A DNA stretch of 11,883 nt from Fimihabitans intestinipullorum (GTDB taxonomy: Bacteria > Bacillota_I > Bacilli_A > RF39 > UBA660), in contig DVML01000023.1 in NCBI GenBank assembly GCA_018714965.1, positions 1-11,883 on the forward strand. Direction: 5' to 3'. Each line of letters begins with the position of its first letter. Within the stretch, counting starts at the first letter, position 1. Below, piece by piece: positions 5,017 through 11,883 of this stretch. Below the pieces are notes generated by a model. That model was not told the DNA's origin, did no database searches, and saw nothing but the letters and a program-made list of their open reading frames with translations. Made by a program: the position numbers and the translations under genes.

Positions 5017-7420
5017 AAACTTGAAGAAGTATCGTAACAGTTTGTTTTTTAAAGCAAAGTTTTTATATACAAAGTATTATGAATCACTACCGTTAAAAGA
5101 AAATGTAGTGTTATTTGAATCGTTTCAAGGAGTAAATTTTACTGGAGCTCCATATTATATTTTTATGGAGATATATCAAAATGAGGAATATCAAACGTTT
5201 CAAAAAGTGATTGCAGTTGGTAGTCGTTATCTACGAAAAGTAGAAAATTTTTTTCATGCCCGTGGGATGGATGATGTAAAAGTCATTGTTAGAAATTCTA
5301 AAGAGTATTGTAATCTTTTAGCAACTGCAAAATATTTAGTGAATAATGTTACTTTTCCAGCTTATTTTATGAGAAGGGAAGGACAGATATATTTAAATAC
5401 ATGGCATGGTACTCCACTGAAAGCATTGGGGAGAAGTATTCAAAATCATCCAGCAGATATTGGAAATGTGCAGAGAAATTTTATTCATGCAACGCATTTA
5501 CTTTTTTCTAATGAATATATGTTTCAGCATATGAAGGAAGATTATATGTTGGATGATTTATATCATGGAGAATATATTTTGTGTGGAAGCCCTGTAAATG
5601 CCGTTTTTTATCATCCAAATGAAGCGGATAGGTTACGTGAAACTTTGGGATTACAAGATAAAAAAATCGTTGTATATATGCCAACATGGCGAGATAAAGA
5701 GACTAATAAAAAGCATAATAAACAGTTTTTCTATATTATGCATATGCTTTACACGATGGATCGGATGCTTTCGGAAGATACCGTTGTTTTAGTGAAATTA
5801 CATCATATGGGTATGAGAAATATTTACTTTTCTGATTTTGAAAAAATACAGGCATTTCCCGAAGATTATGAAACTTATGAAGTGTTGAATATGGCGGATG
5901 CTTTGATTACAGATTATTCTAGCGTTATGTTTGATTTTTTAAATAAAGATAAACCAATTTTTCTATATGTATATGACAAAGAGGAGTATATGCGTGGTCG
6001 TAGTATGTATTTTGATTTAGATGCTCTACCATTTAATCAATCTGAACAAATTTATGATTTATGTACTAAACTAAATCAATTATCCCATGTTCAAGATACG
6101 AAAGAAGTAAAAAAAACATTTTGCCCATATGATGGTCCAAATGCAATTTCTAATATATGTCAGTATTTATTTTTAAATCGTAAGAATTCTCGTTTGAAAG
6201 TTATTTCTTCTACGAGATATGATTCTAATAAGAAGAAAATTTTAATATTTGGTGGTACTTTAAAAAAGAATGGAATTACAACTGCTTTAAATTCATTGCT
6301 ATGTAATATCGACACTAAGCAATATCATTATTTTTTAACTTTTTTCACCAAGGCTGGAGAAGAAAATTCTCAGTTTGTTTATCATTTGAACCGTGATATC
6401 TCTTATATTCCTTTGAAGGGTGCAAAAAATTTACGCTGGAAAGAAGCGATTGCACAATACCTATATTTTCGTTTTAATTGGAATTTTGGATGGATTATGA
6501 AACATTTAAAGAAAATGTTTCAAAGGGAATCATATCGTTTATTTGCCAATAATTCTTTTGATGTCGCACTTCATTTTTCTGGATATGAACGTAAAATAAT
6601 TCATTTATTACGTGCTTGTTCTAAAAAGGCAGTTATTGTGACACATAGTAATTTATTAGAAGAAAGTAAATTAAAATCGAATGTTCATATTCCGTCTATT
6701 CGTTATGCTTATCAATATTATGATGTGATTGCAACGGTAAGGGATGGTATGCGTGATGAAATTATAAAACATGTGAAATGGGTAGATCGTAATAAATTTC
6801 ATTTACTACATAATTTAAATGATATAGAAGGAATTCAGAATAAGGCAAAGCAAGAAGTAATATTTGATACCGATACAGAGTGCAATATTTCATTAGAAGA
6901 GTTTAAACAAATATTAGAAAGTGATGCGATGAAATTTATTAATATTGCAAGATTTTCTGTTGAGAAACAATTAGATTTATTGATAAAGGCATTTATGAAG
7001 TATCAAGAACAATATCCGAATAGTTATTTAATTTTAATTGGTGGATATGGGCCTTTATATCGAGAAATATTAGAGCTTGCAAATCAAGCAGAACATGTGA
7101 TTGTTATTAAATCAATGAGTAATCCAATGTCCGTTTTAAATTGTTGTAATTTATTTATTTTATCTTCTTTATATGAAGGTCTTCCTATGACTATTATGGA
7201 AGCATTAATTTTAAAGAAGCCGGTACTTAGTACAGATATTCCAAGTGTTCGCCAATTTCTTGCCAATAAATACGGTATGTTAGTTGAAAATAATTTAGAC
7301 GGCCTTTATCAAGGAATGATTGATTTTACTGAAGGTAAAATGATAAAGCCAGAAGTGTTTGATGCATTCACATTCAACCAACAAGCATTACAAGAATTTT
7401 ATGATATTATTGAGAAATAG
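4991..7420 (+). CDS. Fusion of CDP-glycerol glycerophosphotransferase and GT4 glycosyltransferase
   Basis: This 809-residue, two-domain enzyme couples phosphodiester bond formation with sugar transfer. Domain 1 (about 1-395) is a complete glycerophosphotransferase: TWHGTPLKALG (137-147), YMPTWRD (229-235), KLHHMGMRN (269-277) and ITDYSSVMFDF (306-316). After a basic linker, domain 2 (about 414-809) is a GT-B, GT4-type glycosyltransferase with a glycine-rich N-terminal loop (GGTLKKNGITTAL, 421-433), FINIARFSVEKQLDLLIKAF (649-668), LIGGYGPL and the E-x7-E motif EGLPMTIME (729-737). I chose ATG 4991 because AGAGGAG (4974-4980) is 10 nt away; the in-frame GTG at 4982 is only one base from it. It overlaps the previous gene by 26 bp. 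It probably builds a repeating unit of polyol phosphate plus sugar. Confidence 0.88.
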   Translation: MQKIKPIVRNLKKYRNSLFFKAKFLYTKYYESLPLKENVVLFESFQGVNFTGAPYYIFMEIYQNEEYQTFQKVIAVGSRYLRKVENFFHARGMDDVKVIVRNSKEYCNLLATAKYLVNNVTFPAYFMRREGQIYLNTWHGTPLKALGRSIQNHPADIGNVQRNFIHATHLLFSNEYMFQHMKEDYMLDDLYHGEYILCGSPVNAVFYHPNEADRLRETLGLQDKKIVVYMPTWRDKETNKKHNKQFFYIMHMLYTMDRMLSEDTVVLVKLHHMGMRNIYFSDFEKIQAFPEDYETYEVLNMADALITDYSSVMFDFLNKDKPIFLYVYDKEEYMRGRSMYFDLDALPFNQSEQIYDLCTKLNQLSHVQDTKEVKKTFCPYDGPNAISNICQYLFLNRKNSRLKVISSTRYDSNKKKILIFGGTLKKNGITTALNSLLCNIDTKQYHYFLTFFTKAGEENSQFVYHLNRDISYIPLKGAKNLRWKEAIAQYLYFRFNWNFGWIMKHLKKMFQRESYRLFANNSFDVALHFSGYERKIIHLLRACSKKAVIVTHSNLLEESKLKSNVHIPSIRYAYQYYDVIATVRDGMRDEIIKHVKWVDRNKFHLLHNLNDIEGIQNKAKQEVIFDTDTECNISLEEFKQILESDAMKFINIARFSVEKQLDLLIKAFMKYQEQYPNSYLILIGGYGPLYREILELANQAEHVIVIKSMSNPMSVLNCCNLFILSSLYEGLPMTIMEALILKKPVLSTDIPSVRQFLANKYGMLVENNLDGLYQGMIDFTEGKMIKPEVFDAFTFNQQALQEFYDIIEK

Positions 7421-7428
7421 GTGATATT

Positions 7429-8211
7429 ATGAAAAAATTTATCAATCATATAAAGAAATATTATAAATATGCAGTATATTCTGCGAAAGCAGAATTAAAA
7501 TGTGAAGTTGCAAATTCATATTTAAACTGGATATGGTGGATCTTAGATCCAATTTCTTTTATGTTGATTTATACATTTATTGTAGAGATTGTTTTTAAAA
7601 CAAGTGAACCTTATTTTCCAGTTTTTGTATTTATTGGATTAACTGCTTGGACATTTTTTAAACAGATGTTAAGTGGTAGTGTGAAATTAATTAGTAGTAA
7701 TCGTTCCATTGTTACGAAAGTATATATTCCTAAGTATATTTTATTAATATCTAAATCATTTAAATATTTATTTAAATTATTTATTTCATTTATTTTAGTA
7801 TTTGTGTTAATGATTATTTTTAAAGTGCCATTTACTTGGCAAATACTTTGGATTATTCCAATACTATTTGTTTTATATATTGTTAGTTTGGGAATTTCTA
7901 TGATATTATTACACTTTGGTATTTATGTAGAGGATTTATATAATGTTGTTAACATTGTATTACGTTTGATGTTTTATTTATCAGGAGTATTTTATAATAT
8001 CAGAACAAGAGTTCCTGAACCATATAATGATTTATTACTTAGGATGAATCCAGCAGCGTTTATTATGGATGAATTTCGAAAGGTATTGTTAGAAGGTAGG
8101 ATGCCTAGTTTTGCAGGTTTAGGATTTTGGTTTTTGATAGGTATAATTCTTTGTATGATTGGAATTAAAATTATTCATAAATATGAAAATAGTTATGCGA
8201 AGGTGATTTAA
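7429..8211 (+). CDS. tagG: ABC-2 type polymer exporter, permease subunit (TagG/TarG-like)
   Basis: This 260-residue membrane protein has about six hydrophobic helices, for example PISFMLIYTFIVEIVF, VFVFIGLTAWTFF, FISFILVFVLMIIF, WIIPILFVLYIVSLGISMI and a final FWFLIGIILCMIGIKI. This is the ABC-2 arrangement of teichoic-acid and O-antigen exporters, which flip or extrude the finished lipid-linked polymer. The N-terminal amphipathic segment followed by SYLNWIWWILDP is characteristic of TagG/Wzm. The ribosome binding site AGGTGAT overlaps the stop of the preceding gene. Its stop overlaps the start of the ATPase gene by one base (TAATG), the usual stoichiometric pairing. It could equally be called Wzm-like; the neighbours favour TagG. 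Confidence 0.9.
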   Translation: MKKFINHIKKYYKYAVYSAKAELKCEVANSYLNWIWWILDPISFMLIYTFIVEIVFKTSEPYFPVFVFIGLTAWTFFKQMLSGSVKLISSNRSIVTKVYIPKYILLISKSFKYLFKLFISFILVFVLMIIFKVPFTWQILWIIPILFVLYIVSLGISMILLHFGIYVEDLYNVVNIVLRLMFYLSGVFYNIRTRVPEPYNDLLLRMNPAAFIMDEFRKVLLEGRMPSFAGLGFWFLIGIILCMIGIKIIHKYENSYAKVI

Positions 8212-8951
8212 TGGAGAAGGATGTAGCAATTACAGTTAAAAATTTACATATTGAATATAAGGGTTTAAAGAAATATTCTATCAAAAAATCATTATTAAAA
8301 GGAAAAATGTCAAAACTTGAGACATTTGAAGCCTTACGTGGTGTTTCGTTTGAAGTAGAAACGGGGCGTATTGTTGGTATTATTGGACGTAATGGTAGTG
8401 GGAAAAGTACATTATTAAGAGCTTTAGCGGGTGTTTTTTCTCCAGATAAAGGATCTATTAATTTACATGGTAATACCGTATCATTACTTTCAATTGGAGT
8501 AGGGTTTCAAAATCAATTAACTGGATATGAAAATATTTATTTAGCTGGGATGCTGTTAGGGTTTACAAAACAACAAATTCAAGAAAAGGAACAAGAAATT
8601 ATTCAATTTGCCGATATTGGTAAATTTATATATAAACCCGTCAAAACATATTCATCTGGAATGTATTCTAAATTAGCTTTTGCTATTACTGCAATTTTAG
8701 AGACAGATATTATGTTAATCGATGAAGTATTATCTGTTGGAGATGCACAATTTAAAATTAAAAGTTATAATAAGATGAAAGAATTGATTTCTGATGAACA
8801 TCGTACTGTGGTGATTGTTTCTCATGTAATTCCAACATTACGTGAATTATGTGACGAGGTGATATGGTTACATGATGGGAAAATTAAAATGATGGGAAAA
8901 ACAAAGGAAGTATTAGATCAATATGAAACGTTTATGACAGGAAAGAAGTAG
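8211..8951 (+). CDS. tagH: ABC-2 type polymer exporter, ATPase subunit (TagH/TarH-like)
   Basis: This 246-residue ATPase energises export through the preceding permease. Landmarks are Walker A GRNGSGKS (59-66), Q-loop Gln100 in VGFQNQLTG, signature YSSGM (147-151), Walker B IMLIDE (167-172) and H-loop His205 in VSH. The long insertion before Walker A (KKYSIKKSLLKG...LETFEALRGVSFEV) is typical of teichoic-acid and O-antigen exporters rather than drug pumps. It is the short form, like staphylococcal TarH, without the long C-terminal extension of Bacillus subtilis TagH or a Wzt-type carbohydrate-binding domain, so it should not check chain ends. Confidence 0.92.
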   Translation: MEKDVAITVKNLHIEYKGLKKYSIKKSLLKGKMSKLETFEALRGVSFEVETGRIVGIIGRNGSGKSTLLRALAGVFSPDKGSINLHGNTVSLLSIGVGFQNQLTGYENIYLAGMLLGFTKQQIQEKEQEIIQFADIGKFIYKPVKTYSSGMYSKLAFAITAILETDIMLIDEVLSVGDAQFKIKSYNKMKELISDEHRTVVIVSHVIPTLRELCDEVIWLHDGKIKMMGKTKEVLDQYETFMTGKK

Positions 8952-8959
8952 GGATAAAG

Positions 8960-10417
8960 ATGAGAAGGAAGAGAAAGAAAAAAAGTTGGCTATTAAAAAT
9001 TTTTGGTATATTTTTCTGTTTCATGTATTGTGCTTTTGTAGGAATTGTATTTTATTTTAATATTATTCCAGATAAGTATTTATGGCCAGTACTATTTTTT
9101 ATTACATTATTAACAGTTGTTATTGAATGCTTTTTATGGAATCAAAAAATAAAAAAGATATGGAAAAGAATCGCTGTATTTATTGCTTTTTTACTAATGG
9201 TTGTTTATGGATTTGGTATTTACTATATGACAGTTACTATGAATTTTATGCAGAAGTTAGACGATGTAAAAGTACAAGAAACAGAATATTATGTTGTGGT
9301 ACATAAAGATTCTGATATTAAAAAGGCTAAACAATTGTCTAATAAGACTATGTTAATGTTAGAATCTAAAAGTGAATTAGATCGTAAAGCAGTAGAAGAG
9401 GTAAAAAAGAAACATCAAACTAAAATTGAAGATGTAAAGAATATTAATCAATTAGAGCAGGGGATTGATGATGATCAAATTGTGTTTATGAGTAGTTCTT
9501 TATATACGATGATGAGTGAAAAACCATATTTAATAGATGAGAAAACAAGAATTGTAGAGAAGATTAAAGTATATAAGGAAATTAAAGAAATTAAGAAAAA
9601 TAAAAATAGTTTAGAAGAACCATTTCATATTTATATTAGTGGAACGGATAGCGCAGGTACTATTTTTGATATTACTCGTAGTGATGTGAATATGATTGTT
9701 ACAGTAAATCCTAAAACGAATCAGATTTTACTTACATCGATTCCTAGAGATTATTATGTAACTTTACATACGAGTGGAGTAAAAGATAAGTTAACACATG
9801 CTGGTGTATATGGAATTAATGAAAGTATTACAACTGTGCAAGATTTATTAGGAATAGAAATTTCATATTATGTGCATGTGAATTTTACGACGTTGATTCA
9901 GCTTGTAGATGCAATTGGTGGAATTGATGTTGTATCAGATACGACTTTTCAAACCCACGGTATGGGAGTGAAATATACGTTTTATGCAGGTGTAAATCAT
10001 TTAGATGGAAATCGTGCTTTAGCTTTCTCAAGAGAGAGAAAATCATTTTCTGATGGTGATAAAAAAAGAGTTCAAAATCAGCAGAAAGTATTAGAGGCAA
10101 TCTTAAATAAAGCTATGTCAAGTACTTCTATTTTAACGAATTACACGCAGATATTAAATACATTACAGTCTAGTTTTCAAACTAATTTTACTCAGCAAAA
10201 TATGACATATTTTATTAAAAAACAATTGAATGATATGAAACCTTGGACAATTACAACGATTCATTTAGATGGTACAGGTTCTTATCAAAATACATATACT
10301 TATGGAAGTCAAAAGTTATATGTTATGTTACCTGATGTAAATTCAATTAAAGAGGCACAAGATCAAATAAAACAAATAGTAGGAGAAACGCAAAATGAGA
10401 AACAGACAAAAGAGTAA
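8960..10417 (+). CDS. LCP-family cell-wall polymer ligase with extra extracellular domain
   Basis: LytR-CpsA-Psr enzymes move a completed polymer from its undecaprenyl-pyrophosphate carrier to peptidoglycan on the outer face of the membrane. This 485-residue protein has three N-terminal membrane helices (about 11-34, 41-59, 68-92), more than the single helix of most LCPs. The catalytic domain (about 220-410) shows ITRSDVNMIVTVNP (238-251), the IPRD motif (261-264), SRERK (357-361) and DGDKKRVQNQQ (365-375), covering the usual Asp and Arg residues. Between helices and catalytic core is an additional region (about 107-217, YYVVVHKDSDIKKAKQLSNK onward) resembling a solute-binding-like lobe. AGGGAT (8950-8955) provides the ribosome binding site. 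It most likely ligates the polymer made by the neighbouring genes. Confidence 0.93.
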   Translation: MRRKRKKKSWLLKIFGIFFCFMYCAFVGIVFYFNIIPDKYLWPVLFFITLLTVVIECFLWNQKIKKIWKRIAVFIAFLLMVVYGFGIYYMTVTMNFMQKLDDVKVQETEYYVVVHKDSDIKKAKQLSNKTMLMLESKSELDRKAVEEVKKKHQTKIEDVKNINQLEQGIDDDQIVFMSSSLYTMMSEKPYLIDEKTRIVEKIKVYKEIKEIKKNKNSLEEPFHIYISGTDSAGTIFDITRSDVNMIVTVNPKTNQILLTSIPRDYYVTLHTSGVKDKLTHAGVYGINESITTVQDLLGIEISYYVHVNFTTLIQLVDAIGGIDVVSDTTFQTHGMGVKYTFYAGVNHLDGNRALAFSRERKSFSDGDKKRVQNQQKVLEAILNKAMSSTSILTNYTQILNTLQSSFQTNFTQQNMTYFIKKQLNDMKPWTITTIHLDGTGSYQNTYTYGSQKLYVMLPDVNSIKEAQDQIKQIVGETQNEKQTKE

Positions 10418-10438
10418 AATACTCTTTGTTTTGCGTTT
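10386..10438 (+). promoter_or_regulatory. Nested inverted repeat at the LCP/acyltransferase junction
   Basis: AAACGCAAAA (10386-10395) is complementary to TTTTGCGTTT (10429-10438). Inside it AAAGAGTA (10409-10416) pairs with TACTCTTT (10420-10427) around an AAA loop. The structure spans the LCP stop codon and ends just before the ribosome binding site AAGGGGAT (10443-10450) of the acyltransferase. No proper U-run follows, so attenuation, mRNA processing or translational tuning is more likely than full termination. Confidence 0.6.
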
Positions 10439-10455
10439 GATAAAGGGGATTATTT

Positions 10456-11532
10456 ATGAAAGAAAAAGTAAGATCGTATAATGTAGATTTATTAAGAATT
10501 ATTTCCATGATGATGGTTGTTACATTACATAGTTTATCTCGTAGTGAAATGTTAACTGAAACAGAAGGGATAATTTTTAATTTATCTTGGTTTTTAGAAA
10601 TTGTCTGTTATGGTGCAGTAGATATCTTTTTATTGATTAGTGGTTATTTTGGGGTTAAGTCTAAATTTAAGCTATCTAGAATTTTATCATTATGGTTACA
10701 AGTAGTTTTTTATTTAATAACAGTGGAAGTGATTTTACAAGTCATACATGGGGAATTTCATATCATTCCTATTTTAAAAACAATTACTCCAGTTTTATCA
10801 AATCAATATTGGTTCTTTACTTGTTACTTTATCTTGTGCTTTTTTACCCCATTTATTAATAAATTAATCAATGAATCTTCTAAGCAATTGAATCAAGTAT
10901 TGTTTGGTATTTTAATATTTATATTTTCAGTTCTTCCATTTATAGCTATGTCACCTATTGCATATGCGAAAGAAATTGATTTTTTTAATGTAAATAGAGG
11001 ATATAGTGTGATTTGGTGTACGGTTGTATATACTTTAGGAGCATTATTAAGTAAATTAGAAATTAGTCAATACTTTAAAAAGTCAACTTGTTTTTTAAAT
11101 TATTGGCTTGGTGTTTTTCTAACATTTGGTATTTGGATTTTATGTCAAAAGTATGATGTGTATGGATATTTTGCTGTTAGTTATACAAGTCCTCTGATTG
11201 TCTTTGCATCTATTAGTTTACTTCTTTTCTTTACTAAGATAAAACTTAATTCAACGATTGAAAAAATAGTAAAATTTTTTGTTCCTGAAGTTTTTTCAGT
11301 ATACTTAATTCATTCAAATCCACATATTTATACCTATTATACAAATAGTGTAAGATATCTATTAAACTATGATTTTCCAATTATATTTCTTAATTTAATG
11401 ATAATTATATTACTTGTTTATATGGTATCTAGTATCATTGAGTTTATTAGATTAAAGTTATTTTCTCCGATTGATAAGTGGATTAAAAAAATAGATCAAC
11501 AAAAAATCAATCAAATGTTTTGTGATTCATAA
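10456..11532 (+). CDS. Membrane acyltransferase (acyltransferase family 3)
   Basis: This 358-residue polytopic membrane protein has about ten hydrophobic segments. The diagnostic opening is YNVDLLRIISMMMVVTLHS (8-26), in which the Arg and His are conserved family residues, followed by AVDIFLLISGYF. The family (PF01757) O-acetylates or succinylates cell-surface sugars using acyl donors from the cytoplasm. As the last gene of the operon, just before the terminator, it most likely modifies the exported polymer. The ribosome binding site AAGGGGAT is 5 nt before the ATG. The C-terminus is basic (DKWIKKIDQQK). The specific acyl group and acceptor cannot be read from the sequence. Confidence 0.88.
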   Translation: MKEKVRSYNVDLLRIISMMMVVTLHSLSRSEMLTETEGIIFNLSWFLEIVCYGAVDIFLLISGYFGVKSKFKLSRILSLWLQVVFYLITVEVILQVIHGEFHIIPILKTITPVLSNQYWFFTCYFILCFFTPFINKLINESSKQLNQVLFGILIFIFSVLPFIAMSPIAYAKEIDFFNVNRGYSVIWCTVVYTLGALLSKLEISQYFKKSTCFLNYWLGVFLTFGIWILCQKYDVYGYFAVSYTSPLIVFASISLLLFFTKIKLNSTIEKIVKFFVPEVFSVYLIHSNPHIYTYYTNSVRYLLNYDFPIIFLNLMIIILLVYMVSSIIEFIRLKLFSPIDKWIKKIDQQKINQMFCDS

Positions 11533-11553
11533 TACCCAATTGGGTATTTTTTT
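11529..11553 (+). repeat. 25-bp direct repeat, copy 2 (terminator)
   Basis: This is identical over 25 bp to 2216-2240, again overlapping a TAA stop codon. It marks the distal edge of the island. Confidence 0.85.
11531..11553 (+). terminator. Intrinsic terminator of the polymer operon
   Basis: The 7-bp stem AATACCC/GGGTATT has an AATT loop and a T7 tail, directly on the acyltransferase stop codon. It ends the transcript that begins near 2618. Confidence 0.9.
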
Positions 11554-11568
11554 ACTTTAAAAAAGACA

Positions 11569-11598
11569 TTTACAATATAATATAAAATTTAGTATAAT
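11569..11598 (+). promoter_or_regulatory. Candidate promoter reading toward the parC fragment
   Basis: TTTACA (11569-11574) and a perfect TATAAT (11593-11598) are separated by 18 bp in the gap after the operon terminator. The predicted start near 11605 gives a leader of only about 60 nt before a strong hairpin. Confidence 0.5.
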
Positions 11599-11625
11599 TT
11601 CAAGTTTGACAGTTGTAAAAGGTTA

Positions 11626-11667
11626 AAAAGCTCTAATCCCTTTAATTTCAAGGGAAATAGAGCTTTT
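11626..11667 (+). terminator. Strong hairpin, probable terminator or attenuator
   Basis: The arms AAAAGCTCTA (11626-11635) and TAGAGCTTTT (11658-11667) are perfect complements. Inside them TCCCTT/AAGGGA forms a second 6-bp stem with a 7-nt loop. The A-tract/T-tract ends are typical of terminators that work in both directions. It lies between the candidate promoter and the parC fragment. Confidence 0.75.
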
Positions 11668-11683
11668 ATGTTTTAGAAAAATA

Positions 11684-11883
11684 TGGTATGGAATCGACGA
11701 GGTTCCAATTACTGGAGTCAAAGCTGGAGGAGTCAAGGCAATGACACTTAAGAATGATGAAATCGTAGGAGCTCATCTATTTGATGGAAGTATAGAATAC
11801 CTCACTGTATTTACGGAAAAAAATACAGCAAAACGTATTAAATTATCTGAATTTGATAAAACGACACGTGCGCGTCGAGGAAT
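11684..11883 (+). pseudogene. parC: 5'-truncated fragment of topoisomerase IV subunit A (C-terminal domain)
   Basis: From 11684 the frame reads WYGIDEVPITGVKAGGVKAM, then TLKNDEIVGAHLFDGSIEYL and finally IKLSEFDKTTRARRG at the window edge. This matches a beta-pinwheel blade of the ParC/GyrA C-terminal domain, including the EVP-x-x-G-x-K-x-x-GVK signature and the RARRG turn. ParC unwinds and decatenates DNA and is normally about 800 residues, with the catalytic Tyr in the missing N-terminal part. No start codon or ribosome binding site precedes the homology, and the sequence upstream is a terminator-like hairpin. A TATGG tandem duplication (11682-11691) lies at the point where similarity begins. 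The right end is open, so the C-terminus may be complete beyond the window. ParC is favoured over GyrA, without certainty. Confidence 0.75.

Noticed and set aside
5598..5792. Plus-strand 64-codon open frame inside the fusion gene
   Set aside because: It is out of frame with a well-conserved glycerophosphotransferase domain and has no ribosome binding site.
7084..7266. Minus-strand 60-codon open frame
   Set aside because: It is a shadow of the conserved GT4 domain on the other strand.
9885..10100. Minus-strand 71-codon open frame
   Set aside because: It is a shadow of the LCP catalytic domain.
11606..11611. Perfect TTGACA as a second promoter before the parC fragment
   Set aside because: No acceptable -10 lies 15-19 bp downstream; that position is the hairpin arm.

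Overview
The window is a low-GC, spore-former-type Gram-positive (Bacillota) chromosome segment. The evidence is a spoVS gene, strong AGGAGG-type ribosome binding sites, A+T-rich codon use, sigma-A promoters and a teichoic-acid-type export operon. An Erysipelotrichia/Coprobacillaceae-like gut Firmicute would fit, but that is an impression from gene style, not a demonstrated placement.

Layout. (1) 1-302: 3' part of a secreted TasA/camelysin-like beta-sandwich protein that ends abruptly where an insertion sequence begins. (2) About 303-1842: an IS110-family element in minus orientation. Its DEDD recombinase (410-1612) carries Lys where the catalytic Glu is expected. The noncoding stretch upstream of it folds into a two-loop RNA that looks like a bridge RNA. 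(3) 1843-2240: spoVS with its leader and terminator. The gene is broken by one extra G in a five-G run. (4) 2241-11553: an accessory surface-polymer island. A small XRE-type regulator (2333-2572) is followed by a strong promoter bracketed by two copies of an operator-like palindrome; a third copy lies upstream of the regulator itself. Seven tightly packed genes follow: three CDP-glycerol glycerophosphotransferase-family enzymes (the third fused to a GT4 glycosyltransferase), a TagG/TagH-type ABC exporter, an LCP ligase and a membrane acyltransferase, closed by a terminator. (5) 11554-11883: a promoter, a short leader with a strong hairpin, and a 5'-truncated piece of parC (topoisomerase IV subunit A, C-terminal domain) running off the window.

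How the genes work together (inference from families). The three transferases build a phosphodiester-linked, probably glycosylated, glycerol- or related polyol-phosphate polymer on a lipid carrier. The ABC pair exports it, the LCP enzyme links it to peptidoglycan, and the acyltransferase decorates it. Genes for lipid-linked initiation (TagO/TagA) and CDP-glycerol synthesis (TagD) are absent here and must lie elsewhere. The XRE protein probably controls its own gene and the whole operon through the shared operators, and a T8 tract between the -35 and -10 could make expression phase-variable.

The island sits between two identical 25-bp terminator copies (2216-2240 and 11529-11553) and next to a parC fragment, a frameshifted spoVS and an IS-interrupted gene, so this is a rearranged, recombination-prone locus.
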